Shown one piece after another: positions 23,895 through 35,420 of a DNA stretch of 64,000 bases. Numbering within the stretch: position 1 is the stretch's first letter; the number at the start of each line of letters is the position of its first letter. The stretch comes from Zea mays (lineage: Eukaryota > Streptophyta > Magnoliopsida > Poales > Poaceae): assembly GCF_902167145.1 (NCBI RefSeq), contig NC_050099.1, positions 62,080,942 to 62,144,941 of the forward strand, in the 5' to 3' direction. Position numbers and translations under genes: made by a program. Below the pieces are notes generated by a model. That model saw only the letters and a list, made by a program, of their open reading frames with translations, had not been told where the DNA came from and did not search any database.

Positions 23895-24135
23895 GAGAAA
23901 AAACCACAGTTGAACTTGTCCTGGACACCGGTTGAACTTGTCTGGGACACTGGTTGAACTTGCCCTAGACCCCGGTTGAACCTACCTGGACACTGGTTGA
24001 ACTTGTCCTAGACATCGGTTGAACCTGCCTGGACCCCGGTTGAACTTGTCCTAGACCCCGGTTGAACCTGCCTGGACCCCGGTTGAACTTGTCCTGCACC
24101 TCGGTTGAACTTGTCCTAGACCCCAGTTGAAGTTA
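23895..24135. repeat. Tandem array of 21-22-bp units (GGTTGAACTTGTCCTAGACC type)
   Basis: About eleven imperfect copies alternate between GGTTGAACTTGTCCTAGACC-like and GGTTGAACCTGCCTGGACC-like units. It lies in the U3 part of the Copia-C LTR, a position comparable to the palindrome arrays of Sire-1. Confidence 0.85.
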
Positions 24136-24162
24136 AGTTCAACTCGGCTGGAAAAGCTCAAC

Positions 24163-25033
24163 CAGGGGCGGAGGACCCAATATTGCTCAGTGTTGCTTGG
24201 GCAATACCTCGATCCAGCCCAACAAACATACCAAAATTTAGAAAATCCTATAGTCCCAGCCTCCCACGAACTGACGAACAGGTTCGTCTCCGCTCTCCTT
24301 CTTAGCGCCACCAGAACCGCCCAAGACCATCTTCGCCGTCCTATCCCCTCGAGGGCTCTGCCGCTCCAGGCATCGGCAAGTCGGTCCGCCTCTGCCCTAC
24401 GTGCTCCGCTCCTGCCCTCCACGCTCCGTGGTGCACCACCGCTCCGCCTTCTGCCCGTAGCGCGGCCCCGGTAGCCCAGCATGGCAGCTATTGGCGTTGT
24501 TTGGGTCTGAATGGTTAGCAAGCGACACAGTTCTTTCAACCTGCATAGCATTCATACCATCACGGGTGCCTCACACCCTCTAGATAAATTGGTAAAACTC
24601 ACAAGATAAATATTTCATCAGGTTGCGTCGTTCCAACTGTCTGTACTCGATACATCTCTTTAATGAGCTCTTGTTTTGTTCGCTGCTCATAATTTCTAAA
24701 TTCTTGCGGCTGTAAGCTTGCCCCTTTTGTTTATTGATGGCCTGAAGTTTCACAATTTGCAACTTTGATACACGCTCAATTAGAGGTATATTCTCATTTT
24801 ACTTGTTTAACGGTTTTTAGTTTAATTTGTTATTATTAACTTATTTTCTCTTTTTCAGATTTTATCTGCTATATGACATTTGGTTGTAAATGGATTATAA
24901 TCACGATAACTCTCGAATAAGATATTTTTAATATTTATCGCTTATTTTATAGCTATGAATTATTTTAGATTACGTTGTGATTTTTTTGTGTTACATTAGC
25001 AATACCTTGGTTTTAGCGCGTCCTCCGCCACTG
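24163..25033. mobile_element. hAT-like non-autonomous DNA transposon, 871 bp
   Basis: The ends are CAGGGGCGGAGGAC and, inverted, CAGTGGCGGAGGAC (13 of 14 matching). They are flanked by the 8-bp duplication AGCTCAAC at 24155-24162 and 25034-25041. An 8-bp duplication and CAGGGGCGG-type ends fit the hAT superfamily. No transposase is present. The GC-rich stretch 24280-24475 stands out from A/T-rich surroundings and could be a captured host fragment, which I cannot identify. AGCTCAAC is also a unit of the neighbouring array, so the duplication is slightly less decisive than usual. Confidence 0.8.
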
Positions 25034-25190
25034 AGCTCAACTCAGCTGAAAAAGCTCAACTGAAGAAGCTCAACTCAGCTGAAAAAGCTCAACTCAGCTG
25101 AAGAAGCTCCACTCAGCTGAAAAAGCTCAACTCAGCTGAAGAAGTTCAACTCAACTTAAAAAGCTCAACTTAGCTGAAGAAGCTCAACTG
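25034..25190. repeat. Tandem array of 19-bp units (AGCTCAACTCAGCTGAAAA type)
   Basis: About eight copies with alternating AAAA and AAGA ends, in the Copia-C LTR. Together with the array before 24155 it flanks the hAT-like element. Confidence 0.85.
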
Positions 25191-25459
25191 CTTTTTAATA
25201 GGAAGGATCTCTGTCTCCCAAACCTCGCTCCGGTTGAACTCAAGAGTGTCCAAAAGATTTTTGTTTTCGAAATAGCTTTTGAATATAGAGGCTTGAGCTT
25301 TGGCAAACATCAACCTTCTTTTTGGATCTCCTTGATAGAACAACAATTCCTATAATCAAGTTAAATAAAATATGATTAAGTAAACTCCTTGAGGAATTGA
25401 CGTCTTGTGTGTGATTTCTCCATGGTGTTGCTTCATAAGGATCACAAACATCTTTGTCT

Positions 25460-25464
25460 CACCT
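25460..25464. repeat. Target-site duplication CACCT of Gypsy-D, left copy
   Basis: CACCT precedes TGTAACACCCC here and follows ...GGATATTACA at 32309-32313. Confidence 0.96.
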
Positions 25465-25815
25465 TGTAACACCCCGGGATCCACAAACACCCCAGAATGC
25501 TACTAAACTACACATCTAATATTCATATATAAAATTTCGACAGCATCTCCTTTGAAAATTGCATAAACGGGGGAAGCAACAAAGTATAAATAGATATCAT
25601 GATAAGAAAACATATAAGACATTAATAATCTACTAGCAATGGGAAGACAACCATAACAACATGAACTGAATTAATCAGTGCGCACGACTAGTTAAAAACA
25701 AACATCCTTTGACAAGAAGTTTCTAATTAAATTATGGCTGCGTGTGGGCAGCATTATTATGAGAATGAAGGTGGATGTGCTGCTACTTCCCACTCCCCTT
25801 GATGAGCAACAAGCA

Positions 25816-26640
25816 CCTGCATTGAGTAATGCAAGAGTGAGATGAAACATCTCAGCAAGCTAATTGTTCTGACGAGATATTTAAACCACAAATTGAATTC
25901 ATCAACATTTTAAAAGAGTCACAATTAAAAATCAGAAATGCTTGTAGATATAGAACTCAGTAGTCCCACTATAACCAATACCATCTCATTTCCTCGAACA
26001 ACCACAATAGGTTCTATAACACTTCCCTGCGTCAACAATACCTGCAAATATCACTTCAATGTATGCATAGGAATGCAATGTGTAGGTACTCTATCTTCAT
26101 ACCTCTGGGGGTATAAAACCACATCATCTGCAAATATCACTTCAATGAATGCATATGAATGCAATGCATATGTCCTCTGCCTTCATACCTCTAAGGGTAT
26201 GAAGCCGCATCGTACCCCTTCTCGGGCAACGTACGATGCTAAGTTGTACCGGTACGGTCGGACCATAGGTCACGACAAAACTTCATATGCAAATGAGTCA
26301 TGCAATGTATATGGCATGCTACATTTATCAATAAACTTCACTTCCTTCAGATACAACACAAACCTCAAATAATACTTCATTTACCTTCAGATACAATACC
26401 AACCTCAAATAATACTTCATTTACCTTCAGGGGTGTGAATTAATATCATGAGTCATACTCAAATCATAATCATCATCAATATATGATTGAGCATCAGTAT
26501 AATGCAAGCAAGTAAAGCATCACCATAGAGTCCAATTATGAAAGAATCTGATACTTCTGAATATTAGAGTGTAGGCGATAGAAATAACAGGTCAGAACGG
26601 AAGCAACCACCGCTACATTCACTTGCCTTCATCGAAGAAG
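25816..26640 (-). other. Putative exon 2/exon 3 junction sites in Gypsy-D LTR
   Basis: On the minus strand, a frame ending FFFFDEG reaches GAAG at 26627, followed by GCAAGT (GC-type donor). About 0.8 kb further on, CTCAATGCAG (acceptor ending at 25817) leads into a frame that stays open for more than 30 codons in the matching phase 1. The same sites lie 4287 bp higher in the 5' LTR (donor 30914/30913, acceptor 30104/30103). The start of exon 2 is unclear in this family. Confidence 0.35.
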
Positions 26641-26889
26641 AAGAAATGTACTAGACATGATCTGGAGTGTAGCCACCTGCTAGTGGGCATAAAACTTAGT
26701 ACAAATATTTCACAAACATTTGCCATCAATCAACAAAACACTTCTACACTTGAAACCAAGACCCAGTGGAAAGACTCCCGCCCTGATCCACATGCCATAC
26801 AGCAGCAACGCTGTTTGTTAATTTTGTATCTTTAAAATTAAAACAGCGGTGATATCAAACAAATACTCTAGGAGTATCTACACAAAATA

Positions 26890-27440
26890 CTCTACAACTT
26901 CAGTATTAAATAGATAATTAAATTCTGCCATCTACAAGTTCTAAAACATCTGACAAGATAACTGACTGAATCTGTTTTAGACAGCAGTATGGTTAACTTT
27001 AAAATTCGATATCTCCAAAACTGCTGAACTAAAAATTATGAAATTCTGCTGAAAGTAAGAACTTTTATCCCTCTACAAAAGTCTCCATAGTTGGAAGAGC
27101 CAATTCGGCCATTTACTAGATGAAACCCACCAGTGAACAGACCCACTCATTTTTGTCAGGTAAACAGGAACAGCCACAGTAAAACAAACATAACTGGAGT
27201 TTCACAAATCATATGAATGCACTCTTTAACAATCTGGAAAGCTTATAAAATTATCTACAACTTCTTTTACCAACCCACAGTTTAATTCTGTTGATAAAAT
27301 TGCCTAAATCTTAAGAGAACAGATTCTGCACAGAATTATGAGACTGAAAAACTGCTATAGTAAAACTGCAATAACTTTCTGGTCGGATGTCCGATTGAGG
27401 TGTTCTTCGCGGCCACGAAAAGATCTACAAATTATCTACG
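26890..27440 (-). repeat. Tandem repeat with 181-182-bp period in Gypsy-D LTR
   Basis: The minus-strand TGTAG core (CTACA, in the last unit CTACG, on the plus strand) falls at 26892, 27073, 27255 and 27436. Spacings are 181, 182 and 181 bp. The core resembles that of the Gypsy-A repeat (AAGTTGTAGA followed by T-rich sequence and CTTTCC). The copy in the other LTR is at about 31177-31727. Confidence 0.75.
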
Positions 27441-28021
27441 ACTCATACATAGACTTTTTATTTTTTTGAGGCCACTAAGACCACGGAAAACTGGCATGAA
27501 CAGAAACTGTCGAATCTGCTATTCTGCAGAAAACTAAATTCGAGATCAAAACCTAACCCCACATCAAATCCAACCTCTAATCCTTTAATTCCCATGATCC
27601 ACAACCTCCAAAAGCCTATAATTACAGGGAGGAACAAGGATCTCATCCATACCTAGGGTTTCCCCAAGAAATCTTCAAGAGGAGATGGGGAAGAACATCT
27701 CCTTGATCCTCTCTTCCTCTTCAATTCAACGTGCCCCTCCTTTTCTCGATCCTTGCTGCGTAGGGGGAGATCTTGGGGGAGGAAGCAATGGAGGATGGCT
27801 GCCTTAGGGGGAGGGGGCGTCCAGCCAAGGGGAGAAAAAGGGGGTGGCGGCCAAGAGGGGGGGTGAAGGGAAAAAAAGGGGTGGTCACCTAGGGTTTTTG
27901 TGGGAGAAAGAAACGACGCCTCAGATGACTTCTATCTTTGCATCCAATGGCCCACAACCCTTTACCTCATCCACGCACCAGAGATTAACTTTTGGTCAAC
28001 ATTTTTTTTTGGGATATTACA

Positions 28022-29751
28022 CTCTACCCCCCTTAAAAAGAATTCGACCTCGAATTCGGCCACTCCAAGCAAAACACCCAAGGTACCCCATATAGCACCA
28101 CAATTCAAAACATGGGTCCATTATTGGTCTTAATTAACTCAAGAACTTCTACCTTGGACTAATTGTCTAAGGAAACTACACGACCTGACATCAAGCATGA
28201 AACAACATGTAATGAAGCTCAAAGCATGTCATAGTTGCAATCAACACTCCAATTTCACACCATCAAATTTGGATGCAGCTATACATCAACATCAATGTCT
28301 TAAGACAACACTCTTTTATGAAGGGGTAATATGCACCAAGCACAACCCTTACCAACTTCAACCATTAATTTTAATTAAATGGTGAAACATCTACACCCGA
28401 CGAATGTATAAGAAGATCAAACACCTCACCTTAAAGCACTATGAAACAAGTAGTTCTATTGGAACAAAACTCCTAATCTTCCTAAACCTTATTCTTGCCA
28501 TCATGAAAAGATAATCATGTAATCTAACATTCCTTGCACCCCACCAAAAGGGAGAAAATCTATAGAACTAATGGAGTAATAAAGCCAAAAGAAGCCAATA
28601 ACATCTTGTGCGGCATAGTTCATCGAAGAAATGCCAAAAACTCTACATAGAGCACTGATAGCCCAACAACAACACAATACTTGCTTAACCCATGTCACTA
28701 TACTTCATTCAACATCTCAACTAAGAAAAATATCCAACTAGTAAGGATAACCTACACATAATATAAGTCTTCATCTACTGTAGTTCAGAAACTTACATTT
28801 CATTCTATCATACGATGCACTCAAAGTACCAGACATACAAAGTCAATAATAATAACCCCTAATCCTTCACACATTTGACAAACATATTAAGCTGATGTAA
28901 ACACCACATGATCTAGGAATAGGTGACTAGCCACACCCAACCAACTCTAGGCTAGGCAAGGACTTCCTTCAAACCAATAGATAGGTGGTCTAAAAAAATG
29001 GCTCCACAAGCATGCATCGAAAAGGGAACCATCAGATCCTCAATGTATCAATACATAATCAATGGATCAAGAGAATCAAAGATTTATTCTACAATTAGTA
29101 TGACTAACAGGCAACCACTTTAAACCACATCTAGGCTTTGTGGCAACTAAAACAAACAATATGAGAGAGACATGTAAGCCATTCTGGCTATGAAAAGACT
29201 TCCCCCAAAAATCCATATAAAGTACCAATATTCATTTCTTTCAAAACTGGTTTCTCAACATAAACAATCATTCTTTGCAATGATAGTTGGAGCTATCCAC
29301 CAACCGCTCAACAACTTAAATTCAAATTGATGATTACCTTGTACCCCAAAACACGCAATTCACACTCCTCTTAGAAACATCCACAATCAAGCATATATAA
29401 CAATATTATTGTAATAAAACTCAACCATGAAAAACATGGTGAAAACAACATAGGCATACTTGTATATCACAAGCATAATAACAACTTCATTCTCACCAAT
29501 GACCAGCGATATCTACCGCATTAATAAAACAATATCAAAATTTAAGAAATAAATTATATCAAGCATTAAGCCATAAACAACTTACCACATCACCGTAAAG
29601 GAATAGGGAGGGGTGAAACTATTGTCATCTGCACTCCAAAGACATTAATATATATCAAAGATATTTGAACCCATACCCTTCCTATATGTGCAAGTGTGTC
29701 AAATTTATCTTCAAATTGCCAAGAATCTAAAGCCTATGGTTTGATACCAAC
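28022..29751 (-). other. Gypsy-D interior, non-coding
   Basis: It is bounded by the purine tract at 28022-28040 (minus strand TTTTTAAGGGGGG) and the PBS at 29738-29749 (minus strand TGGTATCAAACC). I see no conserved protein segment; the longest frames are short and unrelated to retroelement domains. Confidence 0.8.
29738..29749 (-). promoter_or_regulatory. Gypsy-D primer-binding site
   Basis: Minus strand TGGTATCAAACC, two bases inside the 5' LTR. It matches the initiator-Met type only in its first part, similar to Gypsy-E. Confidence 0.75.
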
Positions 29752-32308
29752 TGTAACACCCCGGGATCCACAAACACCCCAGAATGCTACTAAACTACAC
29801 ATCTAATATTCATATATAAAATTTCGACAGCATCTCCTTTGAAAATTGCATAAACGGGGGAAGCAACAAAGTATAAATAGATATCATGATAAGAAAACAT
29901 ATAAGACATTAATAATCTACTAGCAATGGGAAGACAACCATAACAACATGAACTGAATTAATCAGTGCGCACGACTAGTTAAAAACAAACATCCTTTGAC
30001 AAGAAGTTTCTAATTAAATTATGGCTGCGTGTGGGCAGCATTATTATGAGAATGAAGGTGGATGTGCTGCTACTTCCCACTCCCCTTGATGAGCAACAAG
30101 CACCTGCATTGAGTAATGCAAGAGTGAGATGAAACATCTCAGCAAGCTAATTGTTCTGACGAGATATTTAAACCACAAATTGAATTCATCAACATTTTAA
30201 AAGAGTCACAATTAAAAATCAGAAATGCTTGTAGATATAGAACTCAGTAGTCCCACTATAACCAATACCATCTCATTTCCTCGAACAACCACAATAGGTT
30301 CTATAACACTTCCCTGCGTCAACAATACCTGCAAATATCACTTCAATGTATGCATAGGAATGCAATGTGTAGGTACTCTATCTTCATACCTCTGGGGGTA
30401 TAAAACCACATCATCTGCAAATATCACTTCAATGAATGCATATGAATGCAATGCATATGTCCTCTGCCTTCATACCTCTAAGGGTATGAAGCCGCATCGT
30501 ACCCCTTCTCGGGCAACGTACGATGCTAAGTTGTACCGGTACGGTCGGACCATAGGTCACGACAAAACTTCATATGCAAATGAGTCATGCAATGTATATG
30601 GCATGCTACATTTATCAATAAACTTCACTTCCTTCAGATACAACACAAACCTCAAATAATACTTCATTTACCTTCAGATACAATACCAACCTCAAATAAT
30701 ACTTCATTTACCTTCAGGGGTGTGAATTAATATCATGAGTCATACTCAAATCATAATCATCATCAATATATGATTGAGCATCAGTATAATGCAAGCAAGT
30801 AAAGCATCACCATAGAGTCCAATTATGAAAGAATCTGATACTTCTGAATATTAGAGTGTAGGCGATAGAAATAACAGGTCAGAACGAAAGCAACCACCGC
30901 TACATTCACTTGCCTTCATCGAAGAAGAAGAAATGTACTAGACATGATCTGGAGTGTAGCCACCTGCTAGTGGGCATAAAACTTAGTACAAATATTTCAC
31001 AAACATTTGCCATCAATCAACAAAACACTTCTACACTTGAAACCAAGACCCAGTGGAAAGACTCCCGCCCTGATCCACATGCCATACAGCAGCAACGCTG
31101 TTTGTTAATTTTGTATCTTTAAAATTAAAACAGCGGTGATATCAAACAAATACTCTAGGAGTATCTACACAAAATACTCTACAACTTCAGTATTAAATAG
31201 ATAATTAAATTCTGCCATCTACAAGTTCTAAAACATCTGACAAGATAACTGACTGAATCTGTTTTAGACAGCAGTATGGTTAACTTTAAAATTCGATATC
31301 TCCAAAACTGCTGAACTAAAAATTATGAAATTCTGCTGGAAGTAAGAACTTTTATCCCTCTACAAAAGTCTCCATAGTTGGAAGAGCCAATTCGGCCATT
31401 TACTAGATGAAACCCACCAGTGAACAGACCCACTCATTTTTGTCAGGTAAACAGGAACAGCCACAGTAAAACAAACATAACTGGAGTTTCACAAATCATA
31501 TGAATGCACTCTTTAACAATCTGGAAAGCTTATAAAATTATCTACAACTTCTTTTACCAACCCACAGTTTAATTCTGTTGATAAAATTGCCTAAATCTTA
31601 AGAGAACAGATTCTGCACAGAATTATGAGACTGAAAAACTGCTATAGTAAAACTGCAATAACTTTCTGGTCGGATGTCCGATTGAGGTGTTCTTCGCGGC
31701 CACGAGAAGATCTACAAATTATCTACGACTCATACATAGACTTTTTATTTTTTTGAGGCCACTAAGACCACGGAAAACTGGCATGAACAGAAACTGTCGA
31801 ATCTGCTATTCTGCAGAAAACTAAATTCGAGATCAAAACCTAACCCCACATCAAATCCAACCTCTAATCCTTTAATTCCCATGATCCACAACCTCCAAAA
31901 GCCTATAATTACAGGGAGGAACAAGGATCTCATCCATACCTAGGGTTTCCCCAAGAAATCTTCAAGAGGAGATGGGGAAGAACATCTCCTTGATCCTCTC
32001 TTCCTCTTCAATTCAACGTGCCCCTCCTTTTCTCGATCCTTGCTGCGTAGGGGGAGATCTTGGGGGAGGAAGCAATGGAGGATGGCTGCCTTAGGGGGAG
32101 GGGGCGTCCAGCCAAGGGGAGAAAAAGGGGGTGGCGGCCAAGAGGGGGGGTGAAGGGAAAAAAAGGGGTGGTCACCTAGGGTTTTTGTGGGAGAAAGAAA
32201 CGACGCCTCAGATGACTTCTATCTTTGCATCCAATGGCCCACAACCCTTTACCTCATCCACGCACCAGAGATTAACTTTTGGTCAACATTTTTTTTTGGG
32301 ATATTACA
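29752..32308 (-). repeat. Gypsy-D 5' LTR (right)
   Basis: Same length as the left LTR and nearly identical to it. A C/T-rich, exon-like leader lies around 31950-32120 on the minus strand, with a possible donor TAG/GTATGG at 31940. Confidence 0.95.
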
Positions 32309-33050
32309 CACCTTTTGAAGCAAACACAAATCAAGCCCTGTGACTTGAACCATTTCACCATATTTGAGTTCAAATCATGGCTTCAAGTCACCTTACTGAT
32401 GCATCAACACAACATAACTCCATAGCTGATTAGTTCATCGTCTTAGTGCAAGCACTCTCTTCTTCACCTTAGCCATGGTACCTCGGTCCACTAGCCGTCG
32501 CTTGGCCTTCGCCTTCGCTTAGTCCTTGAAGCCCTTTCCTTGCTATCTTCACCCTATCAAGCCATTCTTGAGTCACATCAAATTGAGCATCCATTGAGTG
32601 AACCATTTCTTCAGTATTGTGAACCTTGCTTGAATGTCATCTAGATATAAAAACTAAGATCAATCAAGATCTATTTTGGTTCTCATAGAAGCATATATGG
32701 ACTAATAGTAATATGGTCAAGCCAATTCACGATTTCTCATATCTTATTCACTTTGGCTTGTCTAATTCTCTTAATCACTTCAACCTCTATTCTGATCATA
32801 TGTATGCATAGTGATTTCTCAGGTTTTGTCCATATATATTTAAACCAATATAGAGAACATATTATATCCATTTGCATAATCTCATTGGTTATTTAACCTT
32901 GTGTTGAACCTTTGTTCACTGATCATTATACACTATTCAAGTGTGTTTATCATACTGAATTTCCTATTCAACACTTAGCAAACATGTTAGACCTTTAAAT
33001 GTGTTGTTATCCAAATCACCAAAACCCACATAGGGATGAATGCACCTTCA

Positions 33051-35404
33051 CGCCCTTCGCACTGGCTCCCCCCCCCCCCGCGGCGGTGCTTGGCCCCCTC
33101 TCCCCCCTGTGTGACCGGCCTCCCCTCCCCTTTCCATGGTGAGAGGAAGGAGAAGGAGGGAGGAAGAAGATGGTATTTTTGTGAAAACCCCCCTTGGGAT
33201 TTTAAAACTGTGCACAGAAATGTGTTTCATTTTAAAACCGCAATAACTTTTATGTTTTATACCCAATTCACTCCATTCAAATTACGTTAGATTCGTATTA
33301 AAATTTTCTACATGTTAGAAGTATTATTATTTTCGGTTGCACATTTTATTTAATTTTATTCAAATATTTGTTTGACCGATGGTTACTAGAATGACGTGTT
33401 AATTTAAATCTAACTTAGGGTTTCAATTTGCACATTTATAAATAAATAACAACATGGTTAACCTTAACTGAAATATTATTTATTAATAATTGTTTAGTCT
33501 AAACGTGCTAACTATTTAGTAGTTCTCGCGTGTCGTGTTGGCCCGTGCGCCGTGCGCGTGTGGGCACATGCTGCCGGGCTGTTTCATGTGTCACGTATTT
33601 TGTCTCATGTCGTTAATTCGTCCCACGTAGAGTCGCTTATGCTATTTAAATTACTTACTTACCTGAAAGATGTTAGTATAGTAGACTAATTAAAACTAGA
33701 CGATAGCTCTAGTTGCATTTAATAAATGCCGATTAATATAATTAGGTTGAATTAAATATTCCAATTAATACTTGTTTAGTGTAAACTCGATAACTTCTCG
33801 ACCGTAGCTCCGACTATCGCGTTTATTTTCCTCGCATGACCGTAGAAGCGATCTCTATTTTTATATTGCACGTTTTATAATGTTTTTCCTTTGTGTGGTG
33901 TAATGTTCTTATGCATGTATATGTTTGCTTGCTTATACCTATTCGTGTTCGCTGCGCGTCGGGAATAGATCACGATATGTTTCTAAGCTTCGGTGAACCG
34001 ACGATCAAGCCTTGGCGACCAAGTGAACAAATTCCTCGAGTTCTGCAAGGTTGAAGATCCTGAGCATCTATTTGGTGAAGGCAAGTGTCCTCTGACCTAT
34101 TTATGTCCTATTCACATGATAATTCATTTCCCCGCATTACATAATTGAAACTTAGGATTTGACTAGCTTTATATTTACCTTGTCCTTGATTACCTTTTGG
34201 ATTATGATGGTTAGCTTTATGCTAGTGCTCTACTTTAATCAATGAACATGAAGAGATACATTTATGATACTATGATTTTATTCTGAATATGATGTTGAAC
34301 TTGTGGCATTTTTGGGGACTTGGGCTGTTTTCTGAGTACCTCTCCGTAAAGACCTGTTCGTTGAGAGACCACCCGAGAAAATAGTGCAACCATGAGGGTG
34401 GTATAGGATGCCCTTAGCTAATTAATTGGAGGAACCTGGCGGTGTAGTTTGCTTCACCGTTGTGCCGTCAATGGGGGCTGGGGCATAGTGCTTCCTCTGC
34501 TAAGGGTGGGTGCCGGTTTTGTTAGTCACCCACCTTAGGGAGGAGTACTGTGTTTGTACGGCTGGCGAAACCTAACGAGCGGCTACACACCAAGAGAATC
34601 TTTGTAAAGGATACATAGTCAAACCTTGCCAACACACCTTGGAAGTGTTTGAGGGTTTGATCGACCCGTTGCAAAAAGAGAATCAAGGATCATGGGTAAA
34701 GTGTGCAACCTTTGCAGAGGAATGAAACTGATATATCAGTCGTGGTCACGATTAAGAGCGGCCTTGGGATCCTCTTTGATTAGAGTTACAGATGATCTTA
34801 GATACAATGGTTACAGATGATGATGATGGTTCTATTAATGATGTTTCTAACAATGGATTCTGGTATTTCCTCTATGAGGAGGTACTCTTTGGGATAATAA
34901 CTTGGGATTGATGATAAAAACATGGCCTATATTAATGAATAAAACTTGACAAAGCAAAAGCAACCTGCTTTGAACCTAACTTCACATAAAGATAGTCCAC
35001 CTCAACCAAATGGGACATTTGTTGAATACGTTGATGTGTACTCACCCTTGCTTTCACAAACACTAGGTTGCCTTTGGTGCAATCTATGCTCAGGTAAAGA
35101 AGAAGGAGGCATCGAGGTGGATCTCCAGGAGTTCCAGGACATCGACAAGTTCGAGGATTAGGCTAGCGACCTCCTCCAGTCAGCTGCTTGTGGTGGGTTT
35201 GTTTACGTTGGATACGTTTCTATTGTGTGTACTTTGATTTATATATTGTAAATGACTCTAGTTTCTAATATTATTACTTACTTTTATTATTATCTGAAGC
35301 ACTGTGCTATGATGAGTCATTTATGTAATCTCTATGTACATGAGTTCTGATCCTGGCACGTACATGGTTCGTATTCGGTTTACCTTCCAAAACCGGGTGT
35401 GACA
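33051..35404 (+). repeat. Gypsy-E 5' LTR, 3' portion
   Basis: It ends CCGGGTGTGACA before the PBS. Its distal two thirds are homologous, in reverse orientation, to LTR-F at 39600 and onward. It includes the candidate exon 2 (33969-34080) and exon 3 (35094-35161). Confidence 0.85.
33969..35161 (+). other. Putative exons 2 and 3 of the LTR reading frame, Gypsy-E
   Basis: Exon 2 begins after GGAATAG at 33968 and ends ...GTGAAG at 34080, followed by GCAAGT, a consensus GC-type donor. Its 3' half reads VEDPEHLFGE in phase 1. Exon 3 starts after ATGCTCAG at 35093 and, in the same phase, reads 21 codons rich in Glu/Asp ending EFQDIDKFED before TAG at 35159. Exon 2 is 112 bp, not a multiple of three, and its two halves are open in different frames, so this copy carries a one-base indel. 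The matching exon 1 (ATG 39551, donor CCG/GTGAGC at 39590/39591, 13 codons plus one base) is in the right LTR. Confidence 0.45.
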
Positions 35405-35408
35405 TAAG

Positions 35409-35420
35409 TGGTATCAAAGC
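35409..35420 (+). promoter_or_regulatory. Gypsy-E primer-binding site
   Basis: TGGTATCAAAGC, four bases after the LTR end; one change from the common TGGTATCAGAGC. Confidence 0.8.

Larger units (their letters stand above)
25465..28021 (-). repeat. Gypsy-D 3' LTR (left)
   Basis: On the minus strand it runs from TGTAATATCCC to GGTGTTACA. It contains repeats with a 181-182-bp period (about 26890-27440). The 144-codon frame at 25938-26372 is present in both LTRs only because they are nearly identical; it has no known domain. Confidence 0.95.
25465..32308 (-). mobile_element. Gypsy-D, young non-autonomous long-LTR gypsy element
   Basis: Complete 6844-bp element with two 2557-bp LTRs, TSD CACCT, a minus-strand PBS and a purine tract. 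The 1730-bp interior has no coding domain. Aligned by eye, the LTRs differ at three positions only (26600/30887, 27052/31339, 27419/31706), so insertion is very recent: about 45,000 years at an assumed 1.3e-8 per site per year. With no proteins of its own it must have been mobilised in trans, which implies an active helper in the same genome at that time. Confidence 0.95.
20487..33050 (-). mobile_element. Copia-C, decayed Sirevirus-like copia element (left part missing from window)
   Basis: A minus-strand element with decayed gag (21346-22890), PBS at 22915-22926 and a 5' LTR from 22929 to 33050. The LTR is split by a hAT-like element and by Gypsy-D; without them it is about 2.4 kb. Its left boundary here is the end of Gypsy-A, which evidently inserted into its interior, so pol and the 3' LTR should lie left of the window. 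The base order at both LTR ends (TGAAGGTGC...GGCAACTTTCA on the minus strand) fits a copia LTR. Confidence 0.8.
22929..33050 (-). repeat. Copia-C 5' LTR, split by hAT-like element and Gypsy-D
   Basis: LTR segments are 22929-24162, 25042-25464 and 32314-33050. It holds a TATA box (23731-23742, minus strand) and two short tandem arrays (23895-24135 and 25034-25190). Its outer end TGAAGGTGCATTCATCCC reads from 33050 on the minus strand. No reading frame in it is convincing. Confidence 0.75.

Noticed and set aside
24127..24474. 115-codon frame in the hAT-like element as a possible gene
   Set aside because: It starts outside the element and crosses its border, so it cannot be an ancestral frame. 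Only the GC-rich piece is noted as a possible capture.
23895..25190. CRISPR-like appearance of short regular repeats
   Set aside because: Units are contiguous without unique spacers, sit in a plant LTR, and no cas genes exist here.
25938..26372. 144-codon frame identical at 30225-30659, looking like a conserved protein
   Set aside because: Identity reflects the near-identical LTRs of a young element. It lies antisense to the element and has no recognisable domain.
33067..33080. Run of C bases near the Copia-C/Gypsy-E junction as a regulatory element
   Set aside because: A simple homopolymer in a GC-rich leader, also prone to sequencing error.
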